A stretch of 16,474 nt of DNA from Labilibaculum sp. (GTDB lineage: Bacteria > Bacteroidota > Bacteroidia > Bacteroidales > Marinifilaceae), in NCBI GenBank assembly GCA_016743925.1, contig JADGFH010000040.1, forward strand, positions 1-16,474. Reading direction: 5' to 3'. The notes beneath the pieces were generated by a model, which made no database searches, was not told the DNA's origin, and was given only the letters and a program-made list of their open reading frames with translations. Numbering within the stretch: the first letter of the stretch is position 1; every line of letters begins with the position of its first letter. Below are positions 7,972-15,319 of the stretch, in pieces. The position numbers and the translations under genes are program-made.

Positions 7972-8004
7972 ATAACCCATCACTAAATATTAGTGATGGG
8001 TTAT
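7972..8004 (-). terminator. Perfect 15-bp hairpin between susD and the thioredoxin-like gene
   Basis: 7972-7986 pairs perfectly with 7990-8004 around a 3-nt loop. It begins 6 nt after the susD stop and ends 21 nt before the thioredoxin-like ATG. On the minus strand it is followed by CATTTTATAAAAATA, which is a weak U-tract. It may act as a leaky terminator that lowers downstream expression, or protect the 3' end of the susCD mRNA. Confidence 0.7.
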
Positions 8005-8010
8005 AAAAAA

Positions 8011-9504
8011 TTAATAAGAAGGATTTTGTTCTACAATACCTCCACCTGCTTCTATTGAGCTTAAGGGAATAGGCAAAATGAATTTATCGGAATTAGTCGC
8101 TGTAACTTTTAAATCTGAGATTTTAAAACCATTTTCAAAACCATCAATATAATCATAGCGAACTAAGTCAAACCAATTTTCTCCAGCCTCAAAAGTTAAT
8201 TCAACTAATTTCTCATAACGAACAGCTGTTAAGAATTGATCAAGTAAAATATCTTCAGGATATACTTCAAAACCATCTTCTCCTGTCGATGTTGCTCCAC
8301 CTCTAGTTCTTACTGCATTAAGTGCATTCAAAGCTTCTGAAGTAACATTATTTTTAGATCTAGCTTCAGCTTCAGCATGAATTAAATAAACTTCAGACAT
8401 ACGCATTTGATACCACATTGAATAAGTTTCGGTACTACCTGTACTATATAAATCATACTTATCTATTTTATAAGAACCTTGCATATTTGAAGGGAAAATA
8501 TCTGTAATACGATTACCAGCATAACTAATTGATTGTCCATTTATATTAACAGATAAACCAACTTCATTCATATAGGTTTGATTCAAATTTATACCATAAT
8601 TACCAAATATGTAATTTAAATAAAGGGAATTTTGTCCACCTGATATACCAGCAAATCCAAACAACACTTCAGGTTTGTTAAAAATACTAGTTGAACCTTT
8701 AGGATAAAATATATCCTTAAAATTAGACTCAAGTGCAAAAATATTATCCGTATTATCAATTATCGATTTAGAAATTTTTGCTGCTTCAGAATAGTCTCCT
8801 TTATATAAAAGAACTTTAGCTTTCAATCCTTTTGCAAACATTTTATTTACGTAAGCTTTGTTTACTCTAAGTTCTGGAGCTAATAGTATAGCTTCATCAA
8901 GATCTTTAATAATAGCTTCGTATGATTCAAGTACTGTCTTTCTTGCATAAGCTGATGCATTTTTAACAGGAGTAAGTCTAATGTCAATTCCGTATTTTGA
9001 ATCAACATCATAAAACTGACCATATAATCTTAAAAGATAAAAATGACTCATCGCTCTTAGAATCTTAGCTTCGCCAACAATTTCGTCTTTTCTATTATCT
9101 GTCATAAAAGCGTTATCAGATAAACCTGTAACTTTCTCAATTATCCAATTACAATTATTTATAGCCTTATAATGTGAAGAATAAAAATCTGTAGACATTT
9201 GGCCACTAACTATAGGATTCATATTCAACCAACCTACGTACTCTTCATTAGATAAAGAATAAGCTGGAGGATTCGCAAATGGACTCAATAAATTAATAAT
9301 GGTTATATCAATAGGGTTTGATCTATAAATAGAGTAGACTCCATTTATAGCTAATTCAGATGTTTCTTCGTCAATAATAGAATTTTCAGATTCTAATGAA
9401 TACAAAGGTTCGTAGTCATCTATACTTTCGGTTAGATCACAAGAGTACATAGTAATCAAAAAGAGACTACATATACCTATTACCATAATTTTATATTTAT
9501 ACAT
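8011..9504 (-). CDS. SusD/RagB-like surface lipoprotein
   Basis: A 497-aa ligand-binding lipoprotein that caps the SusC channel encoded just upstream. The signal segment ITMYSC places the lipidated Cys at residue 22, followed by acidic residues (DLTESIDD), typical for export to the cell surface in Bacteroidota. The N-terminal SusD part includes YKAINNCNWIIEKV and AKILRAMSHFYLLRLYGQFY. The TPR-like helices carry FAKGLKAKVLLYKGDYSEAA. The conserved C-terminus has YEKLVELTFEAGENWFDLVR and the usual end LPIPLSSIEAGGGIVEQNPS. Length is normal. It lies 22 nt after the susC stop, so the two are cotranscribed. Whether the ligand is a glycan or a peptide is not shown, because the locus has no glycoside hydrolase or peptidase within view. 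Confidence 0.95.
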   Translation of the reverse strand: MYKYKIMVIGICSLFLITMYSCDLTESIDDYEPLYSLESENSIIDEETSELAINGVYSIYRSNPIDITIINLLSPFANPPAYSLSNEEYVGWLNMNPIVSGQMSTDFYSSHYKAINNCNWIIEKVTGLSDNAFMTDNRKDEIVGEAKILRAMSHFYLLRLYGQFYDVDSKYGIDIRLTPVKNASAYARKTVLESYEAIIKDLDEAILLAPELRVNKAYVNKMFAKGLKAKVLLYKGDYSEAAKISKSIIDNTDNIFALESNFKDIFYPKGSTSIFNKPEVLFGFAGISGGQNSLYLNYIFGNYGINLNQTYMNEVGLSVNINGQSISYAGNRITDIFPSNMQGSYKIDKYDLYSTGSTETYSMWYQMRMSEVYLIHAEAEARSKNNVTSEALNALNAVRTRGGATSTGEDGFEVYPEDILLDQFLTAVRYEKLVELTFEAGENWFDLVRYDYIDGFENGFKISDLKVTATNSDKFILPIPLSSIEAGGGIVEQNPSY

Positions 9505-9526
9505 AATTTCAAAGTGTCTGATTATA

Positions 9527-12500
9527 TTATAAAGTTACATTAATGCTGAATGTGAAAGATTGTGTGTTAGGATAAGAAAATCCACGATCTGTTGTCTGAG
9601 AACTCGTGTTTGAAAAATCTTGCGTATTCAGCGACGTAGGATCTAAACCGGGATAATTTGTAATTGTGAATAAATTATTCCCTGCTAATGATAATTTTGC
9701 TTGCTTTATTCCTATCGTTTTTAATAAACTAGTTGGTAAACTATAACTAATAGATGCAGAACGAAATTTTATAAATGATGCATCATGTACCGATCTAGAG
9801 TTTCCTGAATCTAAACTCATTGATTGAGATCCAAATCTCGCATAATGTGCATCAGGATTCTCAGGTGACCATGTTTTTCTAAGAACATCACGCTCAAGAT
9901 TCGCATTATAATTGATTGATGACCAATCTAAATTAGGACTTAGATATTCTTTATCAACTCCTGAAACAAATGTGAAATTCATACCTAATTGCCAATTCTT
10001 ATAGGTGAATCTATGGCTCCATCCTCCAAAAAAGTCAGGAGTTCCATCACCTAATGCAATTTTATCTCTCTCATTAATTTTTTTATCACCATTGACATCT
10101 CTAAAAATATAATCTCCGGGTGCAAGTAAACTAGAGAAATAAGTTCCATCAGGTGAATCCGCATTCAATTTGGCTATTTCCTCTTGGCTTTGCGCAATCT
10201 TTACAACATCATAACCTTCGATAACACCAATAGGCTCTCCTTCAATAATTCCAGCACTCCCATATCTACCTTGTGTACCCTTGTTTAAACTTGTAACTTC
10301 ATTTTTAATAAATGAGACATTAAATGTCGTATTCCAAGCAAAATCTGTTTTTCTAATGACATCACCACCAATAGAAAATTCCCATCCTTTATTAGTGATA
10401 TCAGCTATATTGTTATTCCAATAAGCATCACCAGTTTCACCCGGTACTGGTACATACAAAATAATATCAGATGTGTTTTTTTCAAAATAAACAATCTCTC
10501 CATTTATTTTATTGTTCAATAAGCCGAAATCGACACCTAGGTCCAGCTGATTAGTTGTTTCCCATTTAATGTTTTTGTTTGGAACTCCTGTTGTAATTAT
10601 TCCATTTTTATTATTATAAAAATTACTCGGATTGTGATAATTTAAATAACTAAATGAAGGAAGATTATCAGAACCTGTCTTACCTAAACTTGCTCTTAAT
10701 TTAAGCTTATTTATAATTTTATTGTCCTTAAGAAAATCTTCATTATGCATATTCCATGCTAGAGCTCCTGAAGGGAAAAATCCTGCTTTATTTCCCGGAC
10801 CAAACTTTGTTGATTCATCTCTCCTTGCTGTAAATGTTGCTAAATACTTATCATTATAAGTATAATTTATTCGAGCAAACATTGAATTTAATCCATTCTC
10901 AATATGACTATCCTTTGGAAATTCAACATGAGAAGAAGATCCTGTATTAATTAAATTGTCATTATCAGGGAAACCTCTATAACTTAAAGATTCATAATCT
11001 TGTCTAGAGTGATCCCATGCTACACCTAATACAGCATTAACCCTGTGGATATCACTGAAAGTTTTAATATAACTTAAAGTATTCACAAACGAACTTGACC
11101 ATGATGAATTTGAATGTACACCTAAAGTTGCTCCATATAATTGCTTATATACTTCATTATACAAGTTGTTATATGAAGGAACAAACTTAGTTGTCTTATC
11201 GTCATGTAAACTAACATTAAGCTGAGTCTTTAGCTTTAATCCATCTACGATATTTAATTCACCATAAACAGAACTAAATACACTTTTACCAATGCTCTTG
11301 TTTTTATTACGACCTTCTTTACCAAGTATGTTGTATTGATTCCCAATAGATGATGCATAAGTAGTGTAATTACCCTTTTCGTCTCGTGGAGCAATATCTG
11401 GTCTAAAGTTCCCTAATTTCAAACTATTGATATCAGATGATTTATCAACAGTGTAATTATAATTTATAGATCCTCCAACTTTAAAATAATCTACAACTTG
11501 TGAACTAATACTAGAACTAAAATTATAACGATTGAACTTGTTTTTAATTAATGCTCCCTCTTGATTACTTACAGAACCCGAAATAATATAATTGGTTTTT
11601 TCCGTTCCTCCAGCTAAACTCACACTATACTTAGTCCAAAGTGTATTTTTATTAATAATGCGGTCTTGCCAATCAGTATCCTCGTTACCAAAAAACGATC
11701 CATCAATAATACTTAATTCATTTTTATATAAATAAGGCCAATAAAAATCAGAGTAACTTGAATTGTCTAAAGTATATTGAGCACTCCTTGTCATAAATTT
11801 TTTCCATTCTGAAGAATTCAAGTATTTATGCTTTTTAACAGGATTTTGAATTGTTGAACTTACCGAAAATGATAATCGTGGCAACTCTCCTTTTTTTCCT
11901 TTCTTTGTGGTAATAAGAATAACACCATTTGCAGCACGTGAACCATAAATAGCAGCAGCAGAAGCATCTTTTAAAACATCGACACGTTCAACATTACTAG
12001 GATCAATGCTTAGTAATGGATTTTCTCTAAAATTACCTCCATCTAAACCTTGTGGACTAATAATAAAAGGAACACCATCTATAACATATAAAGGTTGATT
12101 GTCTCCATTAATCTGACTCAATCCTCTAATGTGCACAGTACCCCCCTTACCTGGTTGCCCTGTTCCCGGTGTAACTAATACCCCCGATAATTTTCCTGTT
12201 AAAGTATTTTCAATAGATTGCGTTTTAATATCAGTAATATCTTTTGACCTAATGGAAGAAATACTTCCTGTCAAATCTTTCTTAGCTGTAGATCCATATC
12301 CTACAACAATAATCTCTTCCATTTGTTCCGAATCTGAAATCAATACAACATTTATTGTACTTTTTCCATCATAATTGATTTCTTTAGGTATCATACCTAC
12401 GAAAGAAAATAAAAGTACACAAGAAGAATCTGGTATCTCAAGTATGTAGTTACCATCAATATCAGTCGCTACTCCTGTAGTTGTACCTTTTATAACTACT

Positions 12501-12961
12501 GATACACCAGGAAGCGTGTTACCTTCTTTATCGGTTACTTTTCCCCAGATTTCTTTTTTCTGTACTTGTTGATTTTTCTTGACAACAGGCTGCTTTTCTT
12601 TTTTTCTTATGATGTAGATATCATTTTCCACCTCATAAGTTAGAGCCTTACCTTTCAATATGGCCTTCAACACTTCGTCAATTGTCCCTACTTCTTGAAC
12701 ATTCAGATTCTTATACTTACCCAGTAACTCTGAGTTAAATACAAAATCGTAACCTGTTTGTTTCTCTAGTTTCCAAATCAAATCATCTAAGTCAATACTC
12801 TTTTCTTTGACTGTTATTTTTCCACCTTGTACAAGAGTGACGCTGGCAATAGACTGCAAGCTTGTCATCATCAACATCATTGCAAAAACAAGCACGAATG
12901 TTTTTTTGGGGATTTTGAGACTCTCTCTATGTATAGAGAGCTTTTTTTTGTTACTTAGCAT
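9527..12961 (-). CDS. SusC/RagA-type TonB-dependent receptor with STN domain (complete)
   Basis: A complete 1144-aa outer-membrane receptor and transporter. Signal region about residues 18-40 (KKTFVLVFAMMLMMTSLQS), STN domain about 47-118, carboxypeptidase-D-like domain about 136-210 (GVSVVIKGTTTGVATDIDGN), TonB-box-like EEIIVVGYG at 215-223, plug about 230-350 (PLYVIDGVPFI, VLKDASAAAIYGSRAANGVI), then the 22-strand barrel to the C-terminus (SYPNTQSFTFSINVTL). It should form a lidded pair with the SusD 22 nt downstream. Its STN domain should signal to the FecR encoded 77 nt upstream. ATG at 12961 is chosen because it lies at the start of the leader. Codons 4-7 include an A8 run followed by a short palindrome, an uncommon start context. 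Confidence 0.97.
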   Translation of the reverse strand: MLSNKKKLSIHRESLKIPKKTFVLVFAMMLMMTSLQSIASVTLVQGGKITVKEKSIDLDDLIWKLEKQTGYDFVFNSELLGKYKNLNVQEVGTIDEVLKAILKGKALTYEVENDIYIIRKKEKQPVVKKNQQVQKKEIWGKVTDKEGNTLPGVSVVIKGTTTGVATDIDGNYILEIPDSSCVLLFSFVGMIPKEINYDGKSTINVVLISDSEQMEEIIVVGYGSTAKKDLTGSISSIRSKDITDIKTQSIENTLTGKLSGVLVTPGTGQPGKGGTVHIRGLSQINGDNQPLYVIDGVPFIISPQGLDGGNFRENPLLSIDPSNVERVDVLKDASAAAIYGSRAANGVILITTKKGKKGELPRLSFSVSSTIQNPVKKHKYLNSSEWKKFMTRSAQYTLDNSSYSDFYWPYLYKNELSIIDGSFFGNEDTDWQDRIINKNTLWTKYSVSLAGGTEKTNYIISGSVSNQEGALIKNKFNRYNFSSSISSQVVDYFKVGGSINYNYTVDKSSDINSLKLGNFRPDIAPRDEKGNYTTYASSIGNQYNILGKEGRNKNKSIGKSVFSSVYGELNIVDGLKLKTQLNVSLHDDKTTKFVPSYNNLYNEVYKQLYGATLGVHSNSSWSSSFVNTLSYIKTFSDIHRVNAVLGVAWDHSRQDYESLSYRGFPDNDNLINTGSSSHVEFPKDSHIENGLNSMFARINYTYNDKYLATFTARRDESTKFGPGNKAGFFPSGALAWNMHNEDFLKDNKIINKLKLRASLGKTGSDNLPSFSYLNYHNPSNFYNNKNGIITTGVPNKNIKWETTNQLDLGVDFGLLNNKINGEIVYFEKNTSDIILYVPVPGETGDAYWNNNIADITNKGWEFSIGGDVIRKTDFAWNTTFNVSFIKNEVTSLNKGTQGRYGSAGIIEGEPIGVIEGYDVVKIAQSQEEIAKLNADSPDGTYFSSLLAPGDYIFRDVNGDKKINERDKIALGDGTPDFFGGWSHRFTYKNWQLGMNFTFVSGVDKEYLSPNLDWSSINYNANLERDVLRKTWSPENPDAHYARFGSQSMSLDSGNSRSVHDASFIKFRSASISYSLPTSLLKTIGIKQAKLSLAGNNLFTITNYPGLDPTSLNTQDFSNTSSQTTDRGFSYPNTQSFTFSINVTL

Positions 12962-12989
12962 AGATTAATAATTTATCGGTTATTAATTT

Positions 12990-13043
12990 GTGGTGTTAGA
13001 ACCACTTAATTAATAGTGTCATATGTTCAGATATGACACTATT
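12990..13043 (-). promoter_or_regulatory. Two stem-loops in the fecR-susC leader (right locus)
   Basis: The distal hairpin pairs 13012-13024 with 13031-13043 (13 perfect pairs, 6-nt loop) and covers the fecR stop codon at 13039-13041. The proximal hairpin pairs 12990-12994 with 13001-13005 (GTGGT/ACCAC, 6-nt loop). It ends 28 nt before the susC ATG. Only the plus strand has a T-run after the large stem, so a terminator acting on this operon is not supported. Leader regulation or mRNA processing is possible. Confidence 0.6.
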
Positions 13044-14187
13044 TTTTCATTAGTATCACGTTATTATCTTTAATATCGATATCTATCTCATGGGTTTTTT
13101 CTATAGCAGAGAAAATAGCTTCAAATGACAATTTCCTACTAATCTTCAAAGAGAATCTCTCATTCTTCAAGTCCTGATTCTGATAAAATACGCGGATATC
13201 AAAATCTCTTTCCAAATCTCGAATTATCGTATTTAAAGGTTGATTTTTATATAGATACACATTGTCTTTCCATGCTGCATACAAAACACCTTCAACGACT
13301 TTCACTTGCATGTCGTTATTGGAATGATTAATAATTGCTTGTTGATTTGGAATCAGTTCAATATTACTGTGTTCACCTATCAATTTAATTGAACCTTCAA
13401 CTAAGGTTACCAAGTCATAATCCTCATCAGTGTAAGCTTTCACATTAAACTCTGTTCCTATAACCTCTATCTTCTTTTCATTAAAGTTGACTACAAATGG
13501 TTTGTTCTTATTACTTGTCACATCAAAGAAGGCCTCTCCCTCTTCAACAAATACTTCTCTCTTATTGCTAATAAAATTGACTGGGTATCTGAACTTCGTT
13601 TCAGAATTCAACCAAACACTAGTTCCATCGCTCAACACCACTTTATATTTTACGCCTTTGGGGGTTTGTAAAACATTATACACCAGTTTTTCTTCCTTCA
13701 TCGACGTACTTCCTGCACTATACGATAATTGTTCTTTATCAGTTTGTAAGTGCATATTGCCTATTGATAGTGTCGTATCACTTTTCCCTAAGGCATAACT
13801 TCCTTCTTGAGTTGAAAGTAAAACCTCAGTTGAAGCAATTTCAGTATTGGCAAGAAGATTATCGGATTGAGGCGCATCCCATATAGATTTACTTAAAAGT
13901 CCGAAGGCTATTCCAATAGGCAACACAATTACTGCTGCATACGAAAGCCAAGTTCTGTATGGCTTGCCTTGCTTACACATCGCTCTCTTAAAGGCTTTAG
14001 AAGAATCGTATCTTTTATACTGATCGACCTTAGTAAGAAAGGAATTCGGGTCTACAATCTTATTGAATTGTAATTCATTATAAGGATCTTCGAGCCAAGT
14101 ATCAAGCAATTCCTCTTCCTTACTGGTTAGCTCACCAGTAAGGAATTTTGTAATAAGTTGTGATATGTGTTCTGGGTGTAATTCCAT
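13039..14187 (-). CDS. FecR-type anti-sigma factor (right locus)
   Basis: A 382-aa inner-membrane anti-sigma. I start it at ATG 14187. A TTG at 14232 would add 15 residues that do not fit the family start, whereas MELHPEHISQLITKFLTGEL is a classic sigma-binding N-terminus. A single membrane helix lies at about 80-99 (WLSYAAVIVLPIGIAFGLLS). The periplasmic FecR domain is about 175-285 (LSDGTSVWLNSETKFRYPV, EEGEAFFDVTSNKNKPFVV, EVIGTEFNVKAYTDED). The DUF4974/STN-like domain is about 303-382 (NQPLNTIIRDLERDFDIRVF). It lies 76 nt after the sigma stop and 77 nt before susC. The expected partners are that sigma and the STN domain of that SusC. It resembles the FecR at 2276-3445 only in domain order and scattered motifs, so the loci are not recent duplicates. 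Confidence 0.95.
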   Translation of the reverse strand: MELHPEHISQLITKFLTGELTSKEEELLDTWLEDPYNELQFNKIVDPNSFLTKVDQYKRYDSSKAFKRAMCKQGKPYRTWLSYAAVIVLPIGIAFGLLSKSIWDAPQSDNLLANTEIASTEVLLSTQEGSYALGKSDTTLSIGNMHLQTDKEQLSYSAGSTSMKEEKLVYNVLQTPKGVKYKVVLSDGTSVWLNSETKFRYPVNFISNKREVFVEEGEAFFDVTSNKNKPFVVNFNEKKIEVIGTEFNVKAYTDEDYDLVTLVEGSIKLIGEHSNIELIPNQQAIINHSNNDMQVKVVEGVLYAAWKDNVYLYKNQPLNTIIRDLERDFDIRVFYQNQDLKNERFSLKISRKLSFEAIFSAIEKTHEIDIDIKDNNVILMKK

Positions 14188-14263
14188 TTTTAATTTATTG
14201 TCTTTACCCCTAAGACAGACTATATCTGACAAGGAGTGTTTCTATTTGATCTTTTTTTTGAAA

Positions 14264-14788
14264 TTATTGGCGAAGCATTTCGCGTAACATCTTGTAGGCC
14301 CTCCTTTTATTGCTTTTTACCGTATTCACGGAGACATTAAGTGCTTCTACAATATCAAGATTTGGGGTTTCATGCATGGATAAAAGAACAACCTCCCTAG
14401 CTTTTTCAGGCAAACTATTTATTGCCTTATACAAATTAGCATGAACTTCATCTTCAATATAATTGTAGTCATCCATAGACTCTGAACCGAAACCTTTGTA
14501 TTCGGAAAGTTTCTTTTCGTAGGTTGTTTGTTTGCTTATCTGATTTAAGCACCGATTTTTAACACTGGTATAAAGAAATGATTTTAGAGATGTTTTAATG
14601 TTAATAGATTGGCGTCTTTGCCATAAATCGGATAAAACTTCCTGCACAATATCCTCACTCGCTTGGTCGTTCTGCATGTATTTGGATGCGAAACTACAAA
14701 GCCTAGGATAGTAGGCCTCAAAAAGATGCTTAAACACCTTCTTGTCGCCTTGCTTGAATTTATATAAAGATAAATCAGGATAATCCAT
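14264..14788 (-). CDS. ECF-type RNA polymerase sigma factor (FecI-like, right locus)
   Basis: A 174-aa sigma factor starting at ATG 14788. Region 2 is about residues 20-85 (QASEDIVQEVLSDLWQRRQS). Region 4 helix-turn-helix is about 118-172 (SLPEKAREVVLLSMHETPNL, then VSVNTVKSNKRRAYKMLREM). It is the first gene of the co-directional set that continues with fecR, susC, susD and a thioredoxin-like gene. It should be kept inactive by the FecR and, once released, read the susC promoter. Promoter evidence is thin. A TAnnTTTG match (TACTTTTG) reads on the minus strand at 15012-15005, but a TTTG at the right upstream distance is lacking. Confidence 0.95.
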   Translation of the reverse strand: MDYPDLSLYKFKQGDKKVFKHLFEAYYPRLCSFASKYMQNDQASEDIVQEVLSDLWQRRQSINIKTSLKSFLYTSVKNRCLNQISKQTTYEKKLSEYKGFGSESMDDYNYIEDEVHANLYKAINSLPEKAREVVLLSMHETPNLDIVEALNVSVNTVKSNKRRAYKMLREMLRQ

Positions 14789-15066
14789 ACTCGTTGTAAT
14801 TTATGACTTAAACTAAAGGTTTTACATCTGATTTCCAAATACAAAACACTTTGCTTCAGTCTCATAAAGCAAATACCTATTCCAATCCTTAGATATTACT
14901 TTATCACCTATGACAGAACAATTGCTTTGAGGGGTGCTTGGCATTCCATTTTTTTTTAAGAGATTTTAAAATACTCGTCTTGTTAATTCAAAGCACCAGC
15001 TTGACAAAAGTAACATGTATTAAAAACAAATGTTAAGCAATATTAAGATTATTGCTTCTCTTAAAC
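14789..15066. other. Intergenic region upstream of the right sigma gene
   Basis: AT-rich and without a convincing gene. It must hold the promoter of the right locus if that is transcribed from its own start. An inverted repeat TGCTTTGA (about 14927) / TCAAAGCA (about 14989) and a single -7-like TACTTTTG (minus, 15012-15005) are the only marks seen, and neither is strong. Confidence 0.5.
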
Positions 15067-15093
15067 TTGACAGATTTGACAGATTTGACAAAT
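15067..15093. repeat. Three tandem nonamers TTGACAGAT
   Basis: TTGACAGAT, TTGACAGAT and TTGACAAAT follow one another without gaps. Related tandem nonamers, TTGATAGAT and TTGACAAGT, lie at 4407-4424, again preceded by AAAC. Both sites lie upstream of members of the same hypothetical gene family (4916-5611 and the relic at 15242-15319). The repeats contain TTGACA and TTTG, so they could include promoter -35/-33 elements. Confidence 0.7.
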
Positions 15094-15114
15094 GTATTTT
15101 TCATAAAAAATATT

Positions 15115-15122
15115 TAACTTTG
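15115..15122 (+). promoter_or_regulatory. Possible Bacteroidota -7 element
   Basis: TAACTTTG fits the TAnnTTTG consensus of the primary sigma factor in Bacteroidota. The nearest upstream TTTG (15084-15087, inside the nonamers) is 27 nt away, longer than the usual spacing of about 19-21. If real, it would drive the structured stretch at 15157-15210 and the gene relic after it. Confidence 0.25.
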
Positions 15123-15156
15123 GATTTGTTTTAGAAATAGGAAGTATATTCCTATC

Positions 15157-15210
15157 CCTTTTGAGAGCAAAAGGTAACCCATCGGTTGGTCTTCAACCGG
15201 ACGACTTTTG
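15157..15210 (+). other. Stretch with mutually exclusive stem-loops (candidate structured RNA)
   Basis: CCTTTTG (15157-15163) can pair with CAAAAGG (15168-15174) over a 4-nt AGAG loop. Alternatively CAAAAG (15168-15173) can pair with CTTTTG (15205-15210), enclosing a perfect CGGTTG/CAACCG hairpin (15183-15188 with 15194-15199). The two folds compete for the same bases, as in attenuators. A short frame also crosses the region (GNPSVGLQPDDFWRDNWK), so it may instead be decayed coding DNA. No known RNA family is recognised. Confidence 0.35.
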
Positions 15211-15241
15211 GCGAGACAACTGGAAGAGTAAAATATTAAGT

Positions 15242-15319
15242 AGGAAAAATTCAAGAAAGAGCATGGCGTAATTACTCAAGAGCGAGTTGAGCGCCTCAAT
15301 AAAGTGTACACATTGGTAA
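15242..15319 (+). pseudogene. Fragment of a paralogue of the 4916-5611 gene
   Basis: 70 of 78 bases match 5415-5492. The encoded text EKFKKEHGVITQERVERLNK corresponds to EKFKKERVVIAQERVDRLNK in the other copy. Weaker similarity seems to continue upstream to about 15215, with stops and a one-base gap (NIK, stop, EKF). The match ends abruptly at 15319, where the end of an IS3-family element begins. The downstream part of the gene is absent from the window, so insertion plus deletion removed it. The synonymous pattern of several differences suggests two diverged functional copies before decay. Confidence 0.8.

Noticed and set aside
12129..12374. Plus-strand frame inside susC
   Set aside because: It is antisense to the conserved plug and carboxypeptidase-D-like region of the receptor.
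14188..14232. TTG start for the right FecR, adding 15 residues
   Set aside because: ATG at 14187 gives the standard FecR N-terminus, and the extra residues have no family counterpart.
14584..14865. Minus-strand frame overlapping the right sigma gene
   Set aside because: It overlaps the conserved region 2 of the sigma factor in another frame. It has no protein-like pattern.
15005..15012. Promoter -7 element for the right sigma gene
   Set aside because: TACTTTTG matches the consensus, but no TTTG lies at the expected distance upstream, and one 8-mer match in AT-rich DNA is weak.
15157..15210. tRNA or tRNA-like gene
   Set aside because: A 5-bp stem with a 7-nt loop can be drawn, but no acceptor stem, T-arm or CCA end is present.
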